A stretch of 64,000 nt of DNA from JACDQM01 sp044373315. Lineage in GTDB: Bacteria > Pseudomonadota > Gammaproteobacteria > Burkholderiales > Burkholderiaceae_C. The stretch is from assembly GCF_044373315.1 (NCBI RefSeq), contig NZ_JBILQK010000001.1, positions 62,001 through 126,000 of the forward strand, read 5' to 3'. Every line of letters starts with the position of its first letter. Position 1 is the first letter of the stretch. This document shows, in pieces, positions 1 through 9,734 of this stretch. The notes beneath the pieces are model-generated. The model ran no database searches. It was given only the letters and a program-made list of their open reading frames with translations, and was not told where the DNA came from. The translations under genes and the position numbers were made by a program.

Positions 1-917
1 AGATAGAGCAGCCAGGCCTGCGTCAGCTCGGACAGCAGAACGCCGGCCAGCACCATCAGCACCGCGCCGATGATGGGCCCGAAGAAGAAGGTGGCGCCGC
101 CCAGGAAGGTGAACAGCAGATAGCCCCCCGAGCGCAGAGCGCCCACCACCTCGGCGGTGACGATCTCGAAGTTCAGCGCCCCCAGGCCGCCCGCCACACC
201 GGCGAAGAAGCCCGAGATCATGAAGGCCAGGAAGCGCACCCACTGCGTGTTGTAGCCGACGAACTCGACGCGTTCGGGGTTGTCGCGCACCGCATTAAGC
301 ATGCGGCCCAGCGGCGTACGCGTCAGCGCAAACAGCAGCGCGGTGCTGATGAAGCAGTAGAGCGCGATCAGGTAGTAGACCTGGATCTGCGGGCCGAAGG
401 TGATGCCCATCACCGGCTGGCCAACCACCCGGTTGCCCGAGATGCCGCCCTCGCCGCCGAAGAACTCGGGCAGCATCAAGGACATCGACCAGATCAGCTC
501 GCCCAGGCCCAGCGTGATCATCGCGAAGGGCGTGCCCGACTTCTTCGTCGAGACCCAGCCGAACAGCAGGGCAAATGCCAGGCCTGCCAGGCCGCCCACC
601 AGCGGGATCAGGCTCACCGGCACGGCCAGCGCACCGTTCGACACCTGGTTCAGCGTGTGGATGGCAAGGAAGGACCCCAGGCCACTGTAGACCGCATGGC
701 CGAAGCTGAGCATGCCGCCCTGCCCCAGCAGCACGTTGTAGGCCAGGCAGGCAATGATGCCGATGCCGATTTGGCTGAGCATCGTGTGCGAGAGGCTGCT
801 GGTCCACAGGAGCGGCGCCACGATCAGGGCCGCCGCATACAGGCCCCAGATCAGCCAGCGGCCGACGTTGTAGGGTTTGAAGTGATAGTGAGCGTGTGTC
901 GCGCGAGTGAGAGACAT
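1..917 (-). CDS. livM: Branched-chain amino acid-type ABC transporter permease (LivM family), 3' end missing
   Basis: Inner-membrane permease of a LivHM-type high-affinity uptake transporter. About 305 residues are visible, from the ATG at 917; the C-terminus lies beyond the left edge. The N-terminus (MSLTRATHAHYHF...) is followed by alternating hydrophobic segments and the family-typical loop GQGGMLSFGHAVYSGLG, and later by a stretch around GYNTQWVRFLAF. It starts 3 bases after the livH stop, so the two are surely co-transcribed and probably translationally coupled. The ATPase genes (livG/livF) should follow outside the window. The substrate need not be an amino acid: the operon also holds an acyl-CoA ligase, which hints at a carboxylic acid. 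Family assignment is strong, substrate unknown. Confidence 0.9.
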   Translation of the reverse strand, partial: MSLTRATHAHYHFKPYNVGRWLIWGLYAAALIVAPLLWTSSLSHTMLSQIGIGIIACLAYNVLLGQGGMLSFGHAVYSGLGSFLAIHTLNQVSNGALAVPVSLIPLVGGLAGLAFALLFGWVSTKKSGTPFAMITLGLGELIWSMSLMLPEFFGGEGGISGNRVVGQPVMGITFGPQIQVYYLIALYCFISTALLFALTRTPLGRMLNAVRDNPERVEFVGYNTQWVRFLAFMISGFFAGVAGGLGALNFEIVTAEVVGALRSGGYLLFTFLGGATFFFGPIIGAVLMVLAGVLLSELTQAWLLY

Positions 918-920
918 GGC

Positions 921-1940
921 TTATTCCTCGCGCGTGCCGAGCAGGCCCTTGGGCCGGAAGATCAGGATCAGAACCATCAGCAGATAAGGCAAGATTGGCG
1001 CCACCTGGGCGAGCGTGAGCTTCAGGAAGGGGTAACCGATGGTCTCGGGGCCGATCTGTGCGCCCCAGCTGTTGAACAGCGTGGCCAGAGAGCCGTCCAC
1101 GGTCAGAGGCAGGGTCTGCAGCAGGCCGATCAGGATGGAGCCGACGAAGGCTCCCGCCAGCGAGCCGACACCGCCGACCACCACCACCACGAAGATGATG
1201 GAGCCGACGATCACCGCCATCGAGGGCTCGGTTACGAAGGTGATGCCGCCGATCACGCCGGCCAGCGCGGCGAGTGCGCAGCCACTGCCGAACACCAGCA
1301 TGAACACGCGCGGCACGTTGTGGCCCAGCGACTCGACCATCTCCGGATGCGTCAACGCCGCCTGGATCACCAGGCCGATGCGGGTGCGCGTCAGCAGCAG
1401 CCACAACGCCAGCAGCATCAGCAGCGCCACGCCCATCATGAACGCGCGCGTCATCGGAAACTTGGAACAGATCACACCCGCCGTGCACAGGCCGGCAGGC
1501 GCTTCACCCAGCAGCAGCGACAGCCCCTGCAGCGGGTGCTGGATGATGGTGAACGCCGGGCCCTGCAGGCTGGGTGGCGGAGGGAAAGCAAGCGCCGTGC
1601 GGCCCCAGATCAGCTGCACCAGCTCCAGGATCACATAGGACAGGCCGAAGGTGATCAGCAGCTCAGGCACATGGCCGAACTTGTGCACCTTGCGCAAGGC
1701 GCCGCGCTCGAACAATGCACCCAGCAGCCCCACCAGCACCGGCGCCACGATCAAGGCGGGCCAGAAGCCGATGAACTTCACCAGCGTGAAGGCGAAGTAG
1801 GCACCCAGCATGTAGAAGCTGGCGTGGGCGAAGTTCAGCACACCCATCATGCTGAAGATCAGCGTCAGGCCCGAGCTGAGCATGAACAGCAGCAGTCCGG
1901 AGGACAGGCCGTTCAGAAGGTTGATCAGGAGTTGGTCCAC
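921..1940 (-). CDS. livH: Branched-chain amino acid-type ABC transporter permease (LivH family)
   Basis: Second permease of the LivHM pair, 339 residues, the usual length being about 290-340. It begins MDQLLINLLNGLSSGLLLFMLSSGL and shows the LivH hallmark MGVLNFAHASFYMLGAY near residue 35. A long run of hydrophobic segments follows, with a glycine-rich block VVVVGGVGSLAGAFVGS near residue 255 that fits the permease loop contacting the ATPase. The family usually has a similar glycine-rich cytoplasmic loop. An insertion around residues 115-155 (FPPPPSLQGPAF... and a Cys-containing loop) is longer than in the Escherichia coli protein. It lies between livK upstream and livM downstream on the same strand. 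Confidence 0.92.
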   Translation of the reverse strand: MDQLLINLLNGLSSGLLLFMLSSGLTLIFSMMGVLNFAHASFYMLGAYFAFTLVKFIGFWPALIVAPVLVGLLGALFERGALRKVHKFGHVPELLITFGLSYVILELVQLIWGRTALAFPPPPSLQGPAFTIIQHPLQGLSLLLGEAPAGLCTAGVICSKFPMTRAFMMGVALLMLLALWLLLTRTRIGLVIQAALTHPEMVESLGHNVPRVFMLVFGSGCALAALAGVIGGITFVTEPSMAVIVGSIIFVVVVVGGVGSLAGAFVGSILIGLLQTLPLTVDGSLATLFNSWGAQIGPETIGYPFLKLTLAQVAPILPYLLMVLILIFRPKGLLGTREE

Positions 1941-2111
1941 GGCGATTGGGGTTCAGGCGCAGCAGGACGCGGCGCGGAGGAAGAACTGCGCGGATTTTTC
2001 GGGAGGGCTGCCGTCGTGAGCGGGTTGGGCTTGCGGCGCGCAGCCGTACACAGGTACGGTGAGCACCGCAAGCTCAGAATCGGCCCGCGCAGTAGGCAGA
2101 CACCCGAAAAA

Positions 2112-3347
2112 TCAGGGGCGCTTCATTTGGCAGGAGGTCGGCGTGCTCGACACATACGGCTCGAAGGTCCGCACAGGCACGAAGGTCATGCCGGTCTTCT
2201 CAGCGCTGTAGCTGTTCTTCGCATCGGTCTTCTGCCACACCGACAGATACAGCGTCTGCTGCAGTTGGTGGTCGGTCTTGCGCATCTCGACTTCACCGTT
2301 GAAGCTCTTGGTCTTCAGACCTTCCAGCGCCGCCGCCACCTTCACCGGATCAGTGCTCTTGGCCTTGGCCATCGCCTCGGACAGCGTGGTGTAGATGTGG
2401 ATCACGCTGCCGGTGTAGAAGTCGGCATCGAACTTCTGCTGGAACTCGTTCTGCCATTTCTGCATCTGACCACCCATGTTGTAGTGGTTGTACGAGATCT
2501 GGTAGACGCGGCCGGCAGAGCCGGTGCCCAAGGCGGTCGGGGTGCCCGTGACGCCGGCGTAGTAGGTGAAGAACTTGGCATTCAGGCCAGCCTCGTTGGC
2601 CGACTTGATCAGCAGCGCCAGGTCAGAGCCCCAGTTGCCGGTGATCACGGTGTCGGCGCCGCTGGCCTTGATCTTGGCGATATAGGGCGCGAAGTCACGC
2701 ACCTGGGCCAGCGGGTGCAGGTCTTCGCCGACGATCTGGATGTCCGGGCGCTTGCGCGTCAGGTTTTCCTTGGCGTACTTCGCCACCTGATGGCCGTGCG
2801 CGTAGTTCTGGTTCAGCAGGAAGACCTTCTTGATGTCCGGCTGGTCCTTCATGAAGGTGGTCATCGCCTCCATCTTCATCGAGGTGTCGGCATCAAAGCG
2901 GAAGTGCCAGTAGCTGCACTTGCTGTTGGTCAGATCGGGGTCCACGGCCGAGTGGTTCAGGTAGACCACTTCCTTGCCGGGATTGCGCTCGTTGTGCTTG
3001 TTGACCGCGTCGATGATGGCCATCGCCGCACCGGAGCCATTGCCCTGGGTGACGTAGCGCACGCCCTGGTCAATGGCCGACTTCAGTGCGTTGAGCGACT
3101 CGGCCGGGCTGAGCTTGTTGTCGATCGGAATGATCTCGAACTTCACGCCCGCCGGGTTGGATGCATTGAACTTCTCGGCGAAGAACTGGAAGCTTTTGAC
3201 CTGGTTCTGGCCGACCGGCGCCATCAGGCCGGACAGCGGGTCGATCCAGGCGATCTTGACCGTCTCGCCCTTCTGGGCATAGGCGGCACCGGTGCCCAGG
3301 GTGAGGGCTGCGGCGATGGCGATCAGGGTGTGGCGCTTGCTGTACAT
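2112..3347 (-). CDS. ABC transporter periplasmic substrate-binding protein (LivK-like, Peripla_BP_6)
   Basis: 411 residues. An N-terminal signal peptide (MYSKRHTLIAIAAALTLGTG, cleavage expected after AYA near residue 24) sends it to the periplasm. The mature part starts KGETVKIAWIDPLSG, the type-I fold opening of Leu/Ile/Val-binding relatives, and continues with YVTQGNGSGAAMAI and DADTSMKMEAM. The C-terminus ends with a cysteine-containing tail, SCQMKRP. The start has a good ribosome site (AAGGAGA about 6 bases before the ATG). It precedes livH-livM and follows an acyl-CoA ligase gene, so it is the receptor of this uptake system. The ligand cannot be read from the sequence; an amino acid or an aromatic or aliphatic acid is possible. 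Confidence 0.9.
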   Translation of the reverse strand: MYSKRHTLIAIAAALTLGTGAAYAQKGETVKIAWIDPLSGLMAPVGQNQVKSFQFFAEKFNASNPAGVKFEIIPIDNKLSPAESLNALKSAIDQGVRYVTQGNGSGAAMAIIDAVNKHNERNPGKEVVYLNHSAVDPDLTNSKCSYWHFRFDADTSMKMEAMTTFMKDQPDIKKVFLLNQNYAHGHQVAKYAKENLTRKRPDIQIVGEDLHPLAQVRDFAPYIAKIKASGADTVITGNWGSDLALLIKSANEAGLNAKFFTYYAGVTGTPTALGTGSAGRVYQISYNHYNMGGQMQKWQNEFQQKFDADFYTGSVIHIYTTLSEAMAKAKSTDPVKVAAALEGLKTKSFNGEVEMRKTDHQLQQTLYLSVWQKTDAKNSYSAEKTGMTFVPVRTFEPYVSSTPTSCQMKRP

Positions 3348-3413
3348 CGTTGTCTCCTTGGGTTGTGTAAGGCGTGTAGTAAGCGGGTCAAAGAAACCGG
3401 CGGACTGGAGTCG

Positions 3414-3436
3414 GCCGGCGCTGGGTGGGCGCCGGC
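3414..3436 (-). terminator. Hairpin downstream of the acyl-CoA ligase gene
   Basis: A perfect 8-base-pair stem (GCCGGCGC at 3414-3421, GCGCCGGC at 3429-3436) encloses a 7-base loop, 11 bases past the ligase stop and before livK. No T-tract follows. It may attenuate transcription or protect RNA ends inside the operon rather than end transcription. Confidence 0.35.
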
Positions 3437-3446
3437 AGCTCCGGTC

Positions 3447-5090
<1,644 letters not shown>

Positions 5091-5317
5091 CAGCTGTCTC
5101 CTGGTTTGTATGTCCAGCGAAGGACTTGTTGCAAACCAGTTTAATCCTCGGATCCGTCCCGCCAGAGTCACCCGAGTTACACAAGCGCGACACGGGCCCT
5201 AGGGGTATTCACTTGCCCCTAACGCACTGGATCGCAGCCGAGCGCTACAGCCACGGCGGATGCCCGGAGAAACCCCAACACCAAGCCGGCCAGCGGGCCC
5301 TGACTACACTGCCGCCG

Positions 5318-6814
5318 ATGAACGCGCCCCTGCCCCTGCTGAAGCAGGCACCCCGACCTGACGTCGCGTGGCTCAACCGCTTTGCCGCGCTGGGTTCGAC
5401 CTTCCACACCGAACTGCCGCCCATCGGCCTGCCCGATCCGCATTGGGTGGCACACAGCGCTGACTGTGCACAGCTGCTGGGCTGGCCCTCCGACTGGTGG
5501 CAGCAGGACGGCGCGCTGGCCGTGCTGGCTGGCAACGCCTTGTGGCCCGGCATGCGCCCTGTCGCCACCGTCTACAGTGGCCACCAGTTCGGCGCCTGGG
5601 CCGGCCAGCTGGGCGACGGCCGCGCACACCTTCTCGGTGAGTTGCAGACGGCGGACGGGCGCAGCTTCGAGCTGCAACTCAAAGGTGCCGGACTGACGCC
5701 CTACTCCCGCATGGGGGATGGCCGCGCGGTGCTACGCTCCTCGATCCGCGAATTCCTGTGCTCAGAAGCGATGGCCTCGCTGGGCATCCCGACCACGCGC
5801 GCGCTGGCGATCACCGGCTCGGCGCTGCCAGTGCGCCGCGAGACGATTGAAAGCGCGGCTGTGGTCGCACGCACGGCGCCCAGCTTCATTCGCTTCGGCC
5901 ACTTCGAGCACTTCGCGCACAGCGACCAGCACCAGGCGCTGCGCGAGTTGGCCGACTTCTTCATGCAGACGCACGCGCCCGAGTGCCTGGATGCGCCGCA
6001 GCCGGTAGTCGCGCTACTTGAGCGCGTAGGCCGTCAAACCGCCGAGCTGATGGCGCAGTGGCAGGCGGTGGGCTTCTGCCACGGCGTGATGAACACCGAC
6101 AACATGTCCATGCTGGGGCTGACGCTGGACTACGGGCCTTTCGGCTTCCTGGACGGTTTCGACCCCGGCCACATCTGCAACCACACCGACCGCCAGGGCC
6201 GCTACGCCTATGCGCGCCAGCCCAATGTGGCCTTCTGGAACCTGCATGCGCTGGCCCAGGCCCTGCTCCCGCTAATCCCAGGTGAACGCGAAGCCGCCGG
6301 CGCGCAGCTGCTCGGCGCGCTGCAGGCCTATCGGCAGGTCTTCCCTGAGGCGCTGCTGGCGCGCATGCGGGCCAAGCTCGGGTTCAGCCTCGTCCAGGAC
6401 GAAGACCGTGCCCTGGTCGACGACTGGCTGCGCCTACTGGCCGCGCATCGGGTGGACTACACCATCGCCAACCGGCGCCTGGCCCGCCATGCCTCGGACG
6501 CTGTCGCGCTGCGCGACCTGTTCCTCGACCGACCGGCCTTCGACGCCTGGTTCGAGCGTTACCAGGCCCGGCTCGCAGCCGAGCCGCTGCCGGCGCAAGA
6601 GCGCGAGGCGGCGATGCTGACCAGTAACCCGGCCGTGGTGTTGCGCAATCATCTGGCCGAGGGGGCTATACGCCAAGCCCAGGCTGGCGACTTCAGCGAA
6701 GTGCAGCGCCTGCTGGCCGTGCTGCAGCGTCCCTTCGACGAACCGGCTCTGGCCTCGGACGCCGGCTTTCCGCCCGACTGGGCCCAACATCTGGAAGTGT
6801 CCTGTTCATCATGA
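5318..6814 (+). CDS. selO: Protein adenylyltransferase SelO (YdiU/UPF0061, pseudokinase fold)
   Basis: 498 residues from the ATG at 5318 (MNAPLPLLKQAPRPD); an upstream in-frame start would add 64 residues with no family resemblance. SelO uses an inverted ATP orientation to AMPylate Ser/Thr/Tyr of target proteins and is linked to redox stress. Seen here: YSGHQFGAWAGQLGDGRA, LKGAGLTPYSR, SIREFLCSEAM, the metal-binding segment NTDNMSMLG...DYGPFGFLD, and the activation-loop cysteine in HICNHTD (Cys287). The protein ends SCSS. Cys496 sits where animal SelO carries selenocysteine, and in the Escherichia coli protein the equivalent Cys pairs with the activation-loop Cys. The stop overlaps the msrB start (ATGA), giving a redox-themed pair. 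Confidence 0.95.
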   Translation: MNAPLPLLKQAPRPDVAWLNRFAALGSTFHTELPPIGLPDPHWVAHSADCAQLLGWPSDWWQQDGALAVLAGNALWPGMRPVATVYSGHQFGAWAGQLGDGRAHLLGELQTADGRSFELQLKGAGLTPYSRMGDGRAVLRSSIREFLCSEAMASLGIPTTRALAITGSALPVRRETIESAAVVARTAPSFIRFGHFEHFAHSDQHQALRELADFFMQTHAPECLDAPQPVVALLERVGRQTAELMAQWQAVGFCHGVMNTDNMSMLGLTLDYGPFGFLDGFDPGHICNHTDRQGRYAYARQPNVAFWNLHALAQALLPLIPGEREAAGAQLLGALQAYRQVFPEALLARMRAKLGFSLVQDEDRALVDDWLRLLAAHRVDYTIANRRLARHASDAVALRDLFLDRPAFDAWFERYQARLAAEPLPAQEREAAMLTSNPAVVLRNHLAEGAIRQAQAGDFSEVQRLLAVLQRPFDEPALASDAGFPPDWAQHLEVSCSS

Positions 6815-7230
6815 GCGACTCCACCCCTGACGACCGCGACTATCCCGTCCAGAAGAGCGACGCCGAATGGCGCGCCCAGCTCGACCCGATGCAATACCAG
6901 GTGGCGCGCCACGCTGCCACCGAACGCGCCTTCACCGGCAAGTACTGGGACCACTGGGACCAAGGGCACTACAACTGCGTGGGCTGCGGCGCAGCGCTGT
7001 TTGAAGCACAGACCAAGTTCGACGCCGGCTGCGGCTGGCCCAGCTACTGGGCACCTGTGAACGCCGAAGTCGTCGAGCGCGTGGTGGACGAAAGCCATGG
7101 CATGGTGCGCGTCGAAGTGCGCTGCAACAACTGCGGCTCGCACCTGGGCCATGTCTTCCCCGATGGGCCGGAGCCAACTGGCGAGCGTTTTTGCATCAAC
7201 TCGGCCGCGATAGACTTCGCGCCTGACTGA
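6811..7230 (+). CDS. msrB: Peptide-methionine (R)-S-oxide reductase MsrB
   Basis: 139 residues, a standard single-domain MsrB. It reduces methionine-R-sulfoxide in proteins, with electrons probably from thioredoxin. Two zinc-binding pairs are visible (Cys56-x-x-Cys59 and Cys105-x-x-Cys108). The catalytic cysteine is Cys128 in RFCINSAA, and the substrate loop GCGWPSYW is intact. No signal peptide, so cytoplasmic. The start overlaps the selO stop by four bases (ATGA), so the two are translated together. Family recognition is unambiguous. Confidence 0.97.
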   Translation: MSDSTPDDRDYPVQKSDAEWRAQLDPMQYQVARHAATERAFTGKYWDHWDQGHYNCVGCGAALFEAQTKFDAGCGWPSYWAPVNAEVVERVVDESHGMVRVEVRCNNCGSHLGHVFPDGPEPTGERFCINSAAIDFAPD

Positions 7231-7265
7231 GCCCCCTTTCCCCGCCTGAACCTGCTCGGGTTTGC

Positions 7266-7285
7266 GTGGCGCGGCGCAGCGCCAC
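7266..7285 (+). other. Inverted repeat before yciB
   Basis: GTGGCGC (7266-7272) and GCGCCAC (7279-7285) form a 7-base-pair stem with a 6-base loop, ending 14 bases before the yciB ATG. No T-run follows, so it is more likely a leader hairpin or RNA-processing element than a terminator. The yciB start has no clear Shine-Dalgarno sequence. Confidence 0.35.
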
Positions 7286-7299
7286 ACCCCAGCCATCCC

Positions 7300-7944
7300 A
7301 TGAAAATTTTCCTGGACTTCCTGCCGCTGATCCTGTTCTTCGGCACCTTCAAGTTCGCCGAGTCCCGCCAGGAAGCCGCCGCCCAGTTCGCCACCCAGCA
7401 CTTCGGTTTCCTGGTCGCCAGCGGGCATGTCAACGCCACTGTCGCCCCAGTGCTGCTGGCCACGCTGGTGGTGATGGCTGCCACCTTGATCCAGGCCCTG
7501 GTGCTGAAGCTGCGCAGCCAGAAGATCGACCTGACGCTGTGGATCAGCCTGGCGCTGGTCGTGGTGCTGGGGGCCGCCACCGTGTGGTTCCAGAACGAGA
7601 CCTTCATCAAGTGGAAGCCCAGCGGCCTGTACTGGGCCATGGCGCTGGTGTTCTTCGTGAGCCCGCTGCTGTTCGGCAAGAACCTGCTGAAGTCCATGCT
7701 GGGCAAGGACCTGCAGCTACCGGATTTCGTCTGGCGCCGCCTGAACCTGGCCTGGGTGCTGTTCTTTGCCGCGATGGGCGTGCTTAACCTCTACGTGGCC
7801 TACAACTTCTCCACCTCCACCTGGGCCAACTTCAAGGTCTTCGGCGCCACCGGCCTGATGCTGCTGTTCACGCTGGGCCAGGGCCTCTACATGAGCCGCT
7901 TCCTCAGCGACGAGGACCCGAACAACAAGGACAAACAACCATGA
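7300..7944 (+). CDS. yciB: Inner-membrane-spanning septation/intracellular-septation protein (YciB/IspZ)
   Basis: 214 residues. It begins MKIFLDFLPLILFFGTFKFAE, the typical YciB opening, and has about five or six hydrophobic segments. The family motifs NETFIKWKPSGLYW (near residue 90-110), LFGKNLLKSMLG and WRRLNLAWVLFF are all present. The protein sits in the inner membrane. Family members are linked to cell-envelope integrity and septation; the biochemical role is not settled. Its stop overlaps the bolA start by four bases. The C-terminus is a short charged tail (DEDPNNKDKQP). Confidence 0.93.
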   Translation: MKIFLDFLPLILFFGTFKFAESRQEAAAQFATQHFGFLVASGHVNATVAPVLLATLVVMAATLIQALVLKLRSQKIDLTLWISLALVVVLGAATVWFQNETFIKWKPSGLYWAMALVFFVSPLLFGKNLLKSMLGKDLQLPDFVWRRLNLAWVLFFAAMGVLNLYVAYNFSTSTWANFKVFGATGLMLLFTLGQGLYMSRFLSDEDPNNKDKQP

Positions 7945-8213
7945 CGCCGCGCGCCTCATTGCAAGAGATGGAGCAGCGCCTGCGCGCTGCGCTGGAGCCC
8001 AGCGTGCTCGAGCTGCACGACGACAGCGCCAGCCATGCCGGACACGCCGGGGCTCGCGAGGGCGGGCATTACCAGCTCCGCATCGTCAGCCCCCGCTTTG
8101 CAGGCCTTGGCCGCGTGGCGAGACACCGCCTCGTATATGATTCCCTCGCAGAGTTGATGCAGCATGGCATCCACGCGCTGGCGATTGATGCCCGCGCGCC
8201 GGACGAAGGCTAA
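7941..8213 (+). CDS. bolA: BolA family protein
   Basis: 90 residues, the normal size for a single BolA domain. BolA proteins partner with monothiol glutaredoxins in iron-sulfur handling or act as regulators. The sequence shows the alpha-beta layout with LHDDSASHAGHAGA...GGHYQLRIVSPRFAGLGRVARHRLVYDSLAELMQ. It has the conserved SHAGH segment, the surface where glutaredoxin/iron-sulfur ligands sit, and the RHRLVYDSL motif. The start overlaps the yciB stop (ATGA). Placement after selO-msrB-yciB and before ppiC is a common betaproteobacterial neighbourhood. Confidence 0.92.
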   Translation: MTPRASLQEMEQRLRAALEPSVLELHDDSASHAGHAGAREGGHYQLRIVSPRFAGLGRVARHRLVYDSLAELMQHGIHALAIDARAPDEG

Positions 8214-8228
8214 AGCACTCCGCAAACC

Positions 8229-8249
8229 GCGCCTACCGGCGCTTTTTTT
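8229..8249 (+). terminator. Short hairpin with T-run between bolA and ppiC
   Basis: GCGCC (8229-8233) and GGCGC (8238-8242) form a 5-base-pair stem with a 4-base loop, followed by seven T residues at 8243-8249. This is a weak intrinsic terminator, or partial attenuator, ahead of ppiC, so ppiC may also have its own promoter. Confidence 0.5.
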
Positions 8250-8269
8250 CATTCATTGCGTACATATCC

Positions 8270-9073
8270 ATGAAGAAGCTCGTGCTCGCCGCGGCCATCG
8301 CGGCCCTGACCGCAACGCTTGTGCCCGTGACGGCCAGCGCACAGAACATCGCCATCGTCAATGGCAAGGCCGTGCCCAAGGCACGCGCCGATCTGCTGAT
8401 CAACCAGGTCACCAAGGCCGGTCAGCAGCAGAGGACGCCAGAACTCGAAGCCCAGGTGCGCGACGAGGTCGTGCTGCGCGAGATCTTCATGCAGGAAGCC
8501 GAGAAGCGCGGCATCCCGGCCAGCGCCGACTTCCGGGCACAGATGGAACTGGCCCGCCAGTCCATCATGATCCGGGAGCTGTTCGCAGACTTTGCCAAGA
8601 AGAACCCGGTGACCGACGCTGAAGCGCAAGCCGAGTACGACAAGTTCAAGGCCCAGAACAGCGGCACCGAATACCGTGCCCGCCACATCCTGGTGGAGAA
8701 GGAAGAAGACGCCAAGGCGCTGATCAAGCAGCTTAACGGTGGCGCCAAGTTCGAGGATCTGGCCTCCAAGAACTCCAAGGACCCCGGCTCGGCAGCCAAT
8801 GGCGGCGATCTGGACTTCGCCAATGCCAACAGCTACGTGCCCGAGTTCAGCAAGGCCATGGTCGCGCTGAAAAAGGGCGAGATGACCCAGGACCCGGTCA
8901 AGTCGCAGTTCGGTTTCCACATCATCAAGCTGGAAGACACGCGTGAAGCGCAGTTCCCCGCTTTCGCCGATGTGAAGGCCCAGATCGTGCAGCGCCTGAA
9001 CCAGCAGAAGACGGCTGACTTCCAGCAAGAGCTGAAGACCAAGGCCAAGACCGACTACAAGTTCGCGCGCTGA
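8270..9073 (+). CDS. Periplasmic peptidyl-prolyl cis-trans isomerase (parvulin/PpiC type)
   Basis: 267 residues with a clear signal peptide (MKKLVLAAAIAALTATLVP..., cleavage after SAQ/ASA near residue 24). An N-terminal helical chaperone-like part (residues 25-130) is followed by a parvulin rotamase domain (about 137-235). The latter contains YRARHILVEKEEDA, FEDLASKNSKDPGSAANGGDLDF and SQFGFHIIKLED, the PpiC/SurA landmarks. It helps fold outer-membrane or periplasmic proteins. A strong terminator follows, so it closes the selO-to-ppiC run. Confidence 0.94.
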   Translation: MKKLVLAAAIAALTATLVPVTASAQNIAIVNGKAVPKARADLLINQVTKAGQQQRTPELEAQVRDEVVLREIFMQEAEKRGIPASADFRAQMELARQSIMIRELFADFAKKNPVTDAEAQAEYDKFKAQNSGTEYRARHILVEKEEDAKALIKQLNGGAKFEDLASKNSKDPGSAANGGDLDFANANSYVPEFSKAMVALKKGEMTQDPVKSQFGFHIIKLEDTREAQFPAFADVKAQIVQRLNQQKTADFQQELKTKAKTDYKFAR

Positions 9074-9098
9074 TCCGCACGCGCCTGAACCGGCAAGC

Positions 9099-9136
9099 AG
9101 CCCGCGCCACGCCCGTCAGCGTGCGCGGGCTTTTTT
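9099..9136 (+). terminator. Rho-independent terminator after ppiC
   Basis: AGCCCGCGC (9099-9107) pairs with GCGCGGGCT (9123-9131), a 9-base-pair GC-rich stem with a 15-base loop, followed by a T-run to 9136. It lies 25 bases past the ppiC stop. Confidence 0.85.
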
Positions 9137-9164
9137 CCACCTGAACGACTCTGCGCCCTCCCCT

Positions 9165-9734
9165 GTGCCCGCCACCCGCCTCGCCAGAAGACTGCTGCCC
9201 CACCCCGACACGCTAGCCCAGACACCCGGCCTGCGCTGGCTGGGCCGCTATCTGGCGCCGCGCCCCTGGCTGTGGGTGGCGCACCGCCGCCGCGTCGCCA
9301 TGGGGGTGGCCGTCGGCCTGGCCATCGGGGTGATTCCGCTGCCGACCCAGATGCTGGTGGCCGCAGTCTTTGCCATCGTGTTCCGCGCCAATGTGGCGGC
9401 GGCGGTGGCAGCCACCTGGCTGACTAACCCCTTCACGCTGGTACCGATCTGGAGCCTGGCGATCTATCTGGGCCGGCTGGCATCAGGCCATCAGGGCCCG
9501 ATTGCCACGCCCGAGATGCTGGACATCGCCTGGGCCCAGCCAGCCACCTGGGGGCCTTCGCTATGGGCCTGGGTGCAGGCGCTGGGCCATCCGCTGCTGG
9601 TGGGCCTGCCGCTGGCCGGGCTGGTGCTGGGCGCCGCCGCCTATGCGGTGGTCTATATCGGCTGGTGGGCGGTGATCCGCGGTGAGCGCCTACGCCGGTT
9701 GCGCCAGCGCAGCCGGCGCAGTGATCTCGCTTAG
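9165..9734 (+). CDS. DUF2062 domain membrane protein
   Basis: 189 residues from a GTG at 9165. DUF2062 proteins are small inner-membrane proteins of unknown function. Seen here: a basic N-terminal region (WVAHRRRVAMGVAVGLAIGVIPLPTQM), then hydrophobic segments, the family signature NVAAAVAATWLTNPFTLVPIWSLAIYLG near residue 75, and a C-terminal helix ending in an Arg-rich tail (RGERLRRLRQRSRRSD). Its last 45 bases overlap the 3' end of the convergent ATPase gene on the other strand. The start codon is the least certain part; it sits 29 bases after the ppiC terminator. Confidence 0.85.
   Translation: MPATRLARRLLPHPDTLAQTPGLRWLGRYLAPRPWLWVAHRRRVAMGVAVGLAIGVIPLPTQMLVAAVFAIVFRANVAAAVAATWLTNPFTLVPIWSLAIYLGRLASGHQGPIATPEMLDIAWAQPATWGPSLWAWVQALGHPLLVGLPLAGLVLGAAAYAVVYIGWWAVIRGERLRRLRQRSRRSDLA

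Noticed and set aside
5126..5317. Upstream extension of selO by 64 residues
   Set aside because: The extension has no SelO-like sequence, and the known family begins at about MNAPLPLLK; the ATG at 5318 fits the usual length.
8214..8269. Possible small RNA or separate promoter region between bolA and ppiC
   Set aside because: Only a weak 5-base-pair hairpin with a T-run is visible; no conserved RNA structure is recognisable by eye, so only the terminator was reported.
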